This document shows, one piece after another, positions 15,040 to 22,027 of a stretch of DNA of 38,585 nt. Below the pieces are notes generated by a model, which was not told where the DNA came from, did not search any database, and saw nothing but the letters and a program-made list of their open reading frames with translations. Each line of letters opens with the position of its first letter. Position 1 is the first letter of the stretch. The translations under genes and the position numbers were made by a program. Origin of the DNA: an uncultured Clostridia bacterium (GTDB taxonomy: Bacteria; Bacillota; Clostridia; Oscillospirales; Ruminococcaceae); contig CAMVGH010000014.1 of assembly GCA_947166945.1 (NCBI GenBank), positions 1 to 38,585 of the forward strand. Reading direction: 5' to 3'.

Positions 15040-15277
15040 ATACAACATCGCGGACAGCGTTGACATCACAGATGTCACCTGCCCGGTAACATTCGTAAAG
15101 GCAAAGGTCGCGATCGAGGAGCTTGACGACGGGGATATCCTTGAAATACGGCTGAACGACGGCGAACCGGTGCAGAACGTACCGAGAAGCCTCAAAGAAG
15201 AAGGACACAGGGTCCTTGAACTTACAGACAACGGCGACGGTACATACCGTCTGATCGTGCAGAAGGTGGGAGACTGA
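15032..15277 (+). CDS. TusA/SirA-like sulfur carrier
   Basis: 81-residue protein with the TusA fold signature: a Cys-Pro motif in DVTCPVTFVKAK (C17), then the helix and strands ending RLIVQKV. TusA-family proteins carry persulfide on this cysteine. It overlaps the end of metY by eight bases and abuts the next gene (TGA-ATG), so it belongs to the operon. It may hand sulfur to the ThiS-like carrier or take it from a reductase. No such member is part of the described Wolinella set, so the role is inferred. Confidence 0.85.
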   Translation: MAEYNIADSVDITDVTCPVTFVKAKVAIEELDDGDILEIRLNDGEPVQNVPRSLKEEGHRVLELTDNGDGTYRLIVQKVGD

Positions 15278-15595
15278 ATGGCGGAGAGGATAACAGCAGA
15301 TCAGTTCGGCGTAAAAGTGCTGAACGCCGTGAACCCCGTACTCACGGAATTCTACTCGGATTCCTGCGTACCGTGCAGAATGCTGTCACCGGTGCTGTCA
15401 CAGCTTGAAACGGAACTCGCGGGAAAGCTGGACATATACAAGGTGAACGCCCCCCGCGAACCGGAGCTTGCCGAAAAGTACGATGTACAGGCGTCCCCCA
15501 CCCTGATCTTCTTCAAGGACGGGAAGGAAGCCGTGCGGCTTCGCGGAGCGGTAAAGAAAGCGGATATAATCGCGGCATTTGAAAATTTACAGTAA
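15278..15595 (+). CDS. Thioredoxin-like protein with CVPC active site
   Basis: 105-residue thioredoxin fold. The active site is C30-V-P-C33 in SDSCVPCRML instead of the usual CGPC, and the cis-Pro segment is ASPTLIFF. The missing Gly after the first Cys should shift its redox potential and partner choice. It starts directly after the TusA-like gene and precedes the ThiS-like gene. A plausible role is reducing the acyl disulfide or persulfide intermediates of the thiocarboxylate cycle. That is inference from position. Confidence 0.88.
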   Translation: MAERITADQFGVKVLNAVNPVLTEFYSDSCVPCRMLSPVLSQLETELAGKLDIYKVNAPREPELAEKYDVQASPTLIFFKDGKEAVRLRGAVKKADIIAAFENLQ

Positions 15596-15608
15596 GGAGA
15601 ACAGAATA

Positions 15609-15827
15609 ATGAAGATCACAGTAGCCGGAAAGGTAAAGGAATATGAGGACGGCATCACCGTCGCTAAGCTCACGGAGCTTGAAAATGTGGAGACGCCGGA
15701 ATATGTCACGGTGACGGTCAACGATGAGTTCGTCGAAAGCGGAAGTTTCGCGCAGACCGTCCTCAAAGACGGGGACACGGTGGAATTCCTGTATTTCATG
15801 GGCGGCGGACAGCCGTCCGACAGATGA
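15609..15827 (+). CDS. hcyS: ThiS/MoaD-like sulfur carrier with C-terminal pro-tail (HcyS-like)
   Basis: 72-residue ubiquitin-fold protein. ThiS and MoaD end exactly at a Gly-Gly whose carboxylate is adenylated. Here GGG (65-67) is followed by QPSDR, a five-residue tail that must be removed before activation. The JAMM peptidase two genes downstream is the expected processing enzyme, as HcyD is for Wolinella HcyS. The start at 15609 has AAGGAG upstream and rejects an out-of-place start ten codons earlier. The carrier should become a thiocarboxylate and donate sulfur to MetY. Confidence 0.9.
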   Translation: MKITVAGKVKEYEDGITVAKLTELENVETPEYVTVTVNDEFVESGSFAQTVLKDGDTVEFLYFMGGGQPSDR

Positions 15828-15842
15828 ACGGGGGTATTTTCA

Positions 15843-16649
15843 ATGGCATTCACAAACGAACAGCTTGAACGCTACTCCCGCCATATCATTCTGAAGGAAG
15901 TCGGCGCAAAGGGACAGAAGAAGCTCTCACAGGCGAAAGTGCTGATAATCGGAGCGGGCGGTCTCGGAGCACCGGCGGCTCTGTACCTCGCCGCTGCCGG
16001 AGTAGGCACTATAGGCATAGCTGACGCGGACGAGGTGGATCTCTCCAATCTCCAGAGACAGGTCATACACACCACCGCCGATATCGGCAAGCCGAAAGTG
16101 CAGTCCGCGAAAGAGACCATGGAAGCGATAAACCCCGATGTTACGGTGAACACCTACCATACGTTCGTGACAAGCGAAAACGTGTTGGATCTGATAAAGG
16201 ACTATGATTTCATACTGGACGGGACGGATAATTTCCCGGCGAAATTCCTGATAAACGATGCCTGCGTAATGGCGAAGAAACCCTTCTCCCATGCGGGGAT
16301 AATCCGTTTCAAAGGACAGCTCATGACCTACGTTCCGGGACAGGGACCCTGCTACCGGTGCGTATTCAGAAATCCCCCGCCGAAAGACGCGGTACCCACC
16401 TGCAAACAGGCGGGAGTCATCGGGGCAATGGGCGGCGTGATCGGTTCGATGCAGGCTATGGAAGCCGTGAAGTACATCGTCGGGGCGGGAGATCTGCTTA
16501 CCGGATATCTCCTCACTTTTGACGCGCTGAAAATGGAATGGCGTAAGGTGAAGCTCCCGGCGGACACGAGCAGATGCCCCGTATGCGGCGAACACCCCAC
16601 TATCACCGAACTTATCGACTATGAACAGGCGGAGTGTGATCTGAAATGA
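15843..16649 (+). CDS. hcyF: ThiF/MoeB-like carrier-activating enzyme (HcyF-like)
   Basis: 268-residue E1-like adenylyltransferase. It has the nucleotide-binding GAGGLGAP (37-44), the NLQRQ arginine segment (69-73), the DGTDN motif (126-130), C187 at the place of the ThiF/MoeB catalytic cysteine (PTCKQAG), and a zinc site of two CxxC pairs (C170/C173 and C245/C248). It should adenylate the processed HcyS-like carrier so that sulfide or a persulfide can form the thiocarboxylate. ThiF or MoeB proper is an alternative by sequence alone, but no thiamine or molybdopterin gene is nearby and the MetY/JAMM context favours the homocysteine role. It overlaps the next gene by four bases. Confidence 0.9.
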   Translation: MAFTNEQLERYSRHIILKEVGAKGQKKLSQAKVLIIGAGGLGAPAALYLAAAGVGTIGIADADEVDLSNLQRQVIHTTADIGKPKVQSAKETMEAINPDVTVNTYHTFVTSENVLDLIKDYDFILDGTDNFPAKFLINDACVMAKKPFSHAGIIRFKGQLMTYVPGQGPCYRCVFRNPPPKDAVPTCKQAGVIGAMGGVIGSMQAMEAVKYIVGAGDLLTGYLLTFDALKMEWRKVKLPADTSRCPVCGEHPTITELIDYEQAECDLK

Positions 16650-17053
16650 TAAGAATGTCCGGAAGCGATTACGGGAAAATACTCGCACACGCAAAAAAAG
16701 AAGCTCCCATTGAAGCCTGCGGACTGATCGCGGGGCATTTTGACGGGAACGACAAGATCATAGACAAGGTGTATATCCTCACGAACACCGACCACGCGGA
16801 GGAGCATTTCACGCTTGACCCGCGCGAACAGCTCGCCGCCGTAAAGGATATGCGGGCGAACGGGCTTGAACAGCTCGGTAACTGGCATTCCCACCCCGTC
16901 TCCCCTTCCCGTCCCTCCGACGAGGACAAACGGCTCGCATACGACAGTACCGCAAGCTATATGATACTGTCGCTTATGAATGACGAACCTGTGCTGAACT
17001 CGTTTCATATCGAGGGCGACACGGCGGTAAAAGAAGAACTTGTGATAGAATGA
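16646..17053 (+). CDS. hcyD: JAMM/MPN+ metallopeptidase (HcyD-like)
   Basis: 135-residue zinc isopeptidase of the Mec/JAMM family. The motif is intact: E23 (IEACGL), H81 and H83 in NWHSHP, S91 and D94 in PSDED. Mycobacterial Mec cuts cysteine from CysO-Cys; Wolinella HcyD trims HcyS and later frees homocysteine from it. Two jobs are therefore likely here: removing the QPSDR tail and releasing the amino-acid product. It is the last gene of the operon, with an ATGA overlap and a terminator 2-44 bases after its stop. Confidence 0.92.
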   Translation: MIRMSGSDYGKILAHAKKEAPIEACGLIAGHFDGNDKIIDKVYILTNTDHAEEHFTLDPREQLAAVKDMRANGLEQLGNWHSHPVSPSRPSDEDKRLAYDSTASYMILSLMNDEPVLNSFHIEGDTAVKEELVIE

Positions 17054-17055
17054 CA

Positions 17056-17097
17056 AAAATGACCCGGCTCGGCTGAAACGCGAGTACGGGTCATTTT
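17056..17097. terminator. Bidirectional terminator after the hcy operon
   Basis: AAAATGACCCG (17056-17066) and CGGGTCATTTT (17087-17097) form an 11-pair stem with A/T flanks. It can also end the surface-protein transcript arriving from the right. Confidence 0.9.
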
Positions 17098-17121
17098 GTA
17101 TTTTAAGCTTTCAGTGCCGTA

Positions 17122-18759
17122 TCAGTCTCTCTTTTTCACTGCGAGCGCGGCTGCAAGGGAGAACGCCGCGGCACCCGCAAGAGCCGCCATATCCGCAGTA
17201 CCGGTCTTGGGATTTCCGGGATCTTCCGCGGTTTCGGCTGCGGGAGATTCCTCCGCGGCGGCAGTGTCGGCGGAAACATCATACAGATCCGCAAATGTAT
17301 CGGGGTCTGAATCCGCGACCGGGACGAACATATATGTCATATCTCCCGCCTCATATCCGATCGTTCCCTTGAAACTGCCGTCACCGGTATATTCAAAGCC
17401 GGAAGTGAAGGTGTTGTCATCTGCGCTCGCAAAGTGGAACAGTATGCCGTTCTCGTTCTGGTCGCAGGTGAAAGGTACACCGAGACCTGTGAGCGCGTCA
17501 AGCGTCCTGCCGTTCTCCTTATCATAGAAGATGAAGAATACGGAGGGCTTTCCGTAATTTCCCGAACCGTCGTCCTTATATGCCGCGTACACTCCCCTGT
17601 CTATGATCACGACAGGCTCGACCTCGAAAATGTCCGGGTCAAGTCCGTTGTCGCGGGTGAAATAATATGTGACGGGACCGCCCTCATATCCGATGGTTAC
17701 GTAGTAGCCGCCTTCCGCTGTCGGTTTCAGGACAGCCTTTGTGGTATCATCGGCGCTTCCGAAATGGAATGTAAGCTCCATACCGTTCTGCTCGCAGGTG
17801 AATCCGACGCCTGTACCTTTCAGGGGGTCTGCGGTCCTGCCGTTCTCCGTATCGGTGAATATGAAGTAGTCGGATATGTCAGAGATTTCATCACCCGTTT
17901 TATTGTATGCCGCCCATACACCTCTGCTGAGGGGCTTGAATTCCGCCGCGTCGAAATCCGTCGGATAAACGTCCTCAAGGCGCAGCATCAGATATGTCTT
18001 TTTTCCGGTATCCCCGCCGTAGTCTATGGTCATGAGCCAGCTTCCGTATTCACGGTGCTCCGCAGTGGCTTCGGTAACGTTGTCGGCGCTTGCCATGTGG
18101 AAAATGATATTGCCGTTTTCCTGCTCACAGGTAAATCCCACGCCTATACCCGTACCCGGAGCGGAAGTTCTGCCGTTCGCCTCGTCGTCGAATACGAAAT
18201 AATCGGCAAGGGTATCCGCATTGCCGTCCCTGTCCACGGTATATGCCGCGTAAACGCCCTGTGTGAACGAAGCGTAAACTCCGGATTTCGCGGTTATCAT
18301 AAGGTCGGTCATATCAACACCGACAAGCTTCACGGACATTTCCGTGATATCGTTCGCCTTTATCGTTCCTTCTTCCTCGATAATATCTGCGATATCGTTG
18401 AAGGGGAGGTAAAGGTGCGCGCCCTCCTCATTGCTGTACTGCGGTATCATCATGATATAGGGGGTATCGACACTCTTTTCTCCGTTCCCGCAGTGTACGT
18501 TCAGCGTGAGCGTCTCCTCCACGCGTTCGGACAGGGACATATCGAAATAAAATCCCCTTTCCTCGGTAAGACCGCTTTTCAGCAGTTTCAGACCGCGTTC
18601 CGTGATATCCCATGAACCGTCCTCACCCTTTGCGACAGTGTCGGCAAACGGGTTGTCCATTGTCATCATGGGTGTGTCCTCGGCATACACCGGCACTGTC
18701 ACCGATGCCGCCGCTATCATAGCGGACACTATGAGCGCAAGTGATCTTTTTGTTTTCAT
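17122..18759 (-). CDS. Second repeat-containing surface protein, NPKTG-anchored
   Basis: 545-residue secreted paralogue of the protein at 261-1901. Signal peptide MKTKRSLAL... with cleavage near PVYAED. A non-repeat domain of about 120 residues comes first. Three GV(Y/W)AAY repeats follow, with the same YFxF, G-R-T, GxGxxFTCEQ and FHFxSADD(N/T)T hallmarks. The end is NPKTG, a hydrophobic stretch and KKRD. The order of domains is the reverse of the first protein, where the non-repeat domain follows the repeats. It lies 54 bases behind a small ORF of the cstA/PAP2 group and may be read from that transcript. Function unknown. Confidence 0.85.
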   Translation of the reverse strand: MKTKRSLALIVSAMIAAASVTVPVYAEDTPMMTMDNPFADTVAKGEDGSWDITERGLKLLKSGLTEERGFYFDMSLSERVEETLTLNVHCGNGEKSVDTPYIMMIPQYSNEEGAHLYLPFNDIADIIEEEGTIKANDITEMSVKLVGVDMTDLMITAKSGVYASFTQGVYAAYTVDRDGNADTLADYFVFDDEANGRTSAPGTGIGVGFTCEQENGNIIFHMASADNVTEATAEHREYGSWLMTIDYGGDTGKKTYLMLRLEDVYPTDFDAAEFKPLSRGVWAAYNKTGDEISDISDYFIFTDTENGRTADPLKGTGVGFTCEQNGMELTFHFGSADDTTKAVLKPTAEGGYYVTIGYEGGPVTYYFTRDNGLDPDIFEVEPVVIIDRGVYAAYKDDGSGNYGKPSVFFIFYDKENGRTLDALTGLGVPFTCDQNENGILFHFASADDNTFTSGFEYTGDGSFKGTIGYEAGDMTYMFVPVADSDPDTFADLYDVSADTAAAEESPAAETAEDPGNPKTGTADMAALAGAAAFSLAAALAVKKRD

Positions 18760-18813
18760 TCCTGTTTTCCTTCCTTTTCCTGTATTGAATGACTGTTTTA
18801 TAAAGTACGGCGT

Positions 18814-19029
18814 TCAGACACAGTATTTTCCGATATCCTCACCGGAGATCACGGTGCCGGTATCCCATTTCAGCCGGTAAGCGAGAATGTCCGGGAGCTT
18901 CACGGTACGCTGCGTGCCGTCCTGCGCGGCAAGTATCAGCGTCACCATGGGTTCTTCGCCCGGCATGAAGCCCTCACAGCCGTTATCCGGCTCTATAAGC
19001 TCTGTTACGGTGTAGTTCACGGCGGTCAC
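18814..19029 (-). CDS. Small protein translationally coupled to PAP2 phosphatase
   Basis: 71 residues if started at the GTG whose last bases overlap the stop of the PAP2 gene (GTGA at 19029-19026). Soluble-looking, with alternating strands (VTLILAAQDGTQRTVKL) and the C-terminus GKYCV. No family recognised. A longer reading from 19089 would lie inside the PAP2 gene and is less likely. Confidence 0.6.
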   Translation of the reverse strand: MTAVNYTVTELIEPDNGCEGFMPGEEPMVTLILAAQDGTQRTVKLPDILAYRLKWDTGTVISGEDIGKYCV

Positions 19030-19985
19030 ACCTCTGTTCCTGCCGGTATCTCCCTGTCCTTTGTCACGGCTTTCATGACAGCCGGCCATACCGCGGTGAT
19101 GAACAGCATTATGACAGCGTTTGCCGCCAGCGAGCCCCAGTGCAGTCCCAGCAGCTCACGCAGAGGCGTCTTTACCGTGTCGATGACAAAGAATGTCAGC
19201 ACCGCGCCCACAAGTCCCGCTGCGAGATTTGTCTTTGTGAGCCTCGGTTCATATTTCACCCATGTCTTTTCGATAAATCTTCCGATACAGAACGCCATCA
19301 TCATTCCGACGTCCCCGTAGCCGTCCTTCATCATCTTCTGCGGGTCAACGAGAAGGTTCCCGTCAACATAGTCCATGGGGTACGGTTTGAGGGTGATGTA
19401 GAAGAGCGCGGCTGTGCCGAGTACAACGCCTGCCGCGAGAAAGATGTTCTCCTTCTCCGGGTGCTTTGCTATATACCTGAAAAGCGCCGACATTCCGAAG
19501 AGGGTAAGTACGCCGAGGGTAAGCCCCACCAGCACGTCCTGCGGGGTATGTACACCGAGGTAGTTGCGGGAAAATCCCGTAAGCGCGATACAGATCATGC
19601 ACAGTACCGAGATCCAGCGCAGCTTCTTCCATGCCCGCACCGCCATTCCTCCGTATATCGGCGTGGCGGTGGTGGTGTGTCCGCTCGGGAACGAATAACC
19701 CGTTGCCGTGGTAACAGCGTCCCCCGCCGGGAGTATGCGGCTGTCTCTTATCCACGGGCGGTAAACGCAGGCGGTGAGCTTTATCACCGCGTTCACCGAA
19801 ACACACACATTATATGAAGCCAGAGTGTAAAGCCCGCTCTTTTTATCAACGCACCAGTATATGAAAGCGGGGACTATCACCAGATATGTCACCGCAAACA
19901 GCGATATCATCTCCATGAACGGTGTAAGAGCGTCGTTTATACTGTTCCTGAAATTCTGAAGAAACAGCAGATATTCGATATCCAT
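19026..19985 (-). CDS. Membrane PAP2-family phosphatase
   Basis: 319-residue membrane protein of the type 2 phosphatidic acid phosphatase family. The three motifs are present: K-x6-RP (KLTACVYRPW), PSGH in SFPSGHTTTATP, and SR-x5-H (SRNYLGVHTPQD). Several hydrophobic helices surround them. Likely substrates are lipid phosphates or undecaprenyl pyrophosphate, with the active site facing outward. It starts 13 bases after cstA with GAAAGGAAG as ribosome site and runs into the small ORF, so the three form one transcript. Confidence 0.9.
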   Translation of the reverse strand: MDIEYLLFLQNFRNSINDALTPFMEMISLFAVTYLVIVPAFIYWCVDKKSGLYTLASYNVCVSVNAVIKLTACVYRPWIRDSRILPAGDAVTTATGYSFPSGHTTTATPIYGGMAVRAWKKLRWISVLCMICIALTGFSRNYLGVHTPQDVLVGLTLGVLTLFGMSALFRYIAKHPEKENIFLAAGVVLGTAALFYITLKPYPMDYVDGNLLVDPQKMMKDGYGDVGMMMAFCIGRFIEKTWVKYEPRLTKTNLAAGLVGAVLTFFVIDTVKTPLRELLGLHWGSLAANAVIMLFITAVWPAVMKAVTKDREIPAGTEV

Positions 19986-19998
19986 GGTGTTCTTCCTT

Positions 19999-21483
19999 TC
20001 AATTATTTGTCGTATTATCCGGCGTCAGCGCCTGTGCCGGAGAAGCGGCGTGTTTCCTGCCGTATATCACTATTCCCGCCGCATAGCCGAGAGTGAGGAC
20101 AGCGGAAACGATATACGCGGCAGTCCACGGAAGATTGAAGCCTATCTTCGCGTTGAGTATGTATGCGGATACGATATACATATAGAACATTCCCGGAATA
20201 AGCGCCATAAGATACGGCATTTTATGGCGTATCATATACACGCTTATCATCGCGAACGCGAATACCGCCGTGCTTTCATTCGCCCACGAGAAATATCTCC
20301 AGAGCATATTGAAGCCGCTTGAGTCGGCTTTTGCCCATACAAGGATCGCAGCCACGACGCTGAAAATTATCAGGGCAAGGATAAGATTGCTGCGCTTTTT
20401 TGTCGTGTCTATATGCAAAGCGTCGGAGATCATTATGCGCAGCGAACGCAGCGCGGTATCTCCGGAAGTCACCGGAAGCACAATAACTCCGATGATCGCT
20501 ATGATCCCGCCTATATTTCCGAGCATACTCCTGGCTATGATGCCGACTACATCGGTCGGATGATCATGGAGCATATCAGCGGACGCAAGTCCGAGGTTCA
20601 TTGCTCCCATTGCCGCGGCAGCCCATACCATAGCGATAAATCCCTCAAGGATCATCATATTGTAGAATGTCATGCGGCCCTCACGCTCATCGCCCATAGT
20701 GCGGGAGATAAGGGTAGCCTGTGTGGAGTGAAATCCCGAGACTATACCGCAGGCAACGGTCACAAAGAATATCGGTATGAAATTGTCGCCGTAGGGGTTC
20801 ACAAAGCTGAATCCCTTTTCCCATATCTCATCGAGCGGGTAGCCGTTGAAGAAAAGCCCCAGAAATACCCCGACAGCCGATAACAGCAGGACGGCGCCGA
20901 AGACAGGGTAGATCTTTCCGATTATCTTGTCTATCGGCAGAAGTGTGGCAATTATATAGTACGCGAAGATCACGCCGTAAACTATCCACATCACCGGATT
21001 CCCGAAGCTGCTCTCCTGTCCGAGTATCTGCGTTATGAACAGGTCGCCCGGAGTATAGATGAACACCACACCCACCAGCAGCATCAGCAGGCAGACGAAT
21101 ATATTGTATATCACATAAACGTGCTTTCCGAGAAAGCGCTTCACAAGGGCGGGCATCTGTTCGCCGCCGCTTCTCACCGAGATCATTCCGCTCATATAAT
21201 CGTGGAATGCCCCTCCGATAAAGCAGCCTATCGGTATGGTGATGAAGGCTATCGGTCCGAAGAGTATGCCCTGTATCGGTCCGAGGATAGGACCTGTACC
21301 GGCTATATTCAGCAGCTCGATAAGGCTGTTCTTCCACTTTTTCATGGGGACGAAATCCACCCCGTCGAACTTCTCCACCGCGGGGGTCTTACGGTCTGTG
21401 GGCTTCATTATCTTTTCACAGACTCTTCCGTATATCATGGCTCCGACGATCAGCAGAGCTATACCTGCCAGGAATGTTATCAT
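19999..21483 (-). CDS. cstA: CstA-family carbon starvation/peptide or pyruvate transporter
   Basis: 494-residue polytopic membrane protein. Family hallmarks include a FDGVDFVPM segment, then IAGTGPILGPIQG, a GGAFHDYMSGM loop and an SxxQAT-like stretch (FHSTQATLISRTMG). CstA relatives take up pyruvate or peptides during carbon limitation. It is shorter than E. coli CstA (about 700 residues), as in the short form common in Bacillota. I start at 21483 because AAAGGA lies nine bases before that ATG; an ATG six codons up has no site. A promoter TTGACA-N17-TAAAAT lies just upstream. Confidence 0.92.
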   Translation of the reverse strand: MITFLAGIALLIVGAMIYGRVCEKIMKPTDRKTPAVEKFDGVDFVPMKKWKNSLIELLNIAGTGPILGPIQGILFGPIAFITIPIGCFIGGAFHDYMSGMISVRSGGEQMPALVKRFLGKHVYVIYNIFVCLLMLLVGVVFIYTPGDLFITQILGQESSFGNPVMWIVYGVIFAYYIIATLLPIDKIIGKIYPVFGAVLLLSAVGVFLGLFFNGYPLDEIWEKGFSFVNPYGDNFIPIFFVTVACGIVSGFHSTQATLISRTMGDEREGRMTFYNMMILEGFIAMVWAAAAMGAMNLGLASADMLHDHPTDVVGIIARSMLGNIGGIIAIIGVIVLPVTSGDTALRSLRIMISDALHIDTTKKRSNLILALIIFSVVAAILVWAKADSSGFNMLWRYFSWANESTAVFAFAMISVYMIRHKMPYLMALIPGMFYMYIVSAYILNAKIGFNLPWTAAYIVSAVLTLGYAAGIVIYGRKHAASPAQALTPDNTTNN

Positions 21484-21521
21484 AGGTCTTGTTCCTTTCA
21501 TTTATATCTGTATATGTATTT

Positions 21522-21550
21522 ATTTTAACACTTTACAGCCGTTCTGTCAA
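21522..21550 (-). promoter_or_regulatory. Promoter of the cstA operon
   Basis: Minus-strand TTGACA (21550-21545), a 17-base spacer and TAAAAT (21527-21522). Confidence 0.75.
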
Positions 21551-21629
21551 TATCAAAATGATCTTTTCACCGGATAACACAGTCCGATGCGCGGCGGGGT
21601 GAAAATACCGGAGACCGGGAAGATCCTTG

Positions 21630-21896
21630 TCACATATTCCTCCGACCCCGCGGAACATACGCAAAAAGTCTGCGCTTGTCGTTACCGAGGGGCTTTTTTG
21701 CTCCGTCGGGGCTTTCAATGTATATTTCACCGCTGTCGGGATCAAGTATCCGCATCATCAGCTTCATAACGGTCGATTTCCCGCAGCCGCTCTGCCCCGT
21801 GAATGCCATATATTCGCCCTTGCGCAGTTCCTTGAGCTTTGCCCTCAGCACAAACGCAAACGCCGAAAAATCATTGTTGCAGTCCCGGACTGCCAT
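21630..21896 (-). pseudogene. Remnant of an ABC transporter ATP-binding domain
   Basis: An 88-codon frame keeps a Walker A motif (GQSGCGKST) with the flanking KLKELRKGEYMAFTG and the segment up to the Q-loop (LFAYVPRG, where intact relatives have VPQG). Then it stops. Signature and Walker B motifs and the membrane half are missing. No ribosome site is evident. It is a decayed piece of an exporter-type ABC protein. The 420 bases from 21551 to 21971 hold no intact gene. Confidence 0.75.
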
Positions 21897-21971
21897 ACAT
21901 TACAGTATGACCCACAGAACCCCGCCTTGTCAGGCATTTTATAACACAAACAGCGTATTTCCGGACATAAT

Positions 21972-22016
21972 CAGTAAAAAAGACCGTTCCCCGCACCGGG
22001 AACAGTCTTTTTACTG
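21972..22016. terminator. Terminator of the sulfate/siroheme operon
   Basis: GTTCCC/GGGAAC core arms extended by GAC and A/T tracts (21972-21991 with 21998-22016, one bulge and one wobble), with T-runs on both strands. It lies just after cysN on the minus strand. Confidence 0.85.
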
Positions 22017-22027
22017 CCGGCATCGGA

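Noticed and set aside
17434-18615. Long plus-strand frame opposite the second surface-protein gene
   Set aside because: Shadow of the real gene; no start signals or recognisable domains.
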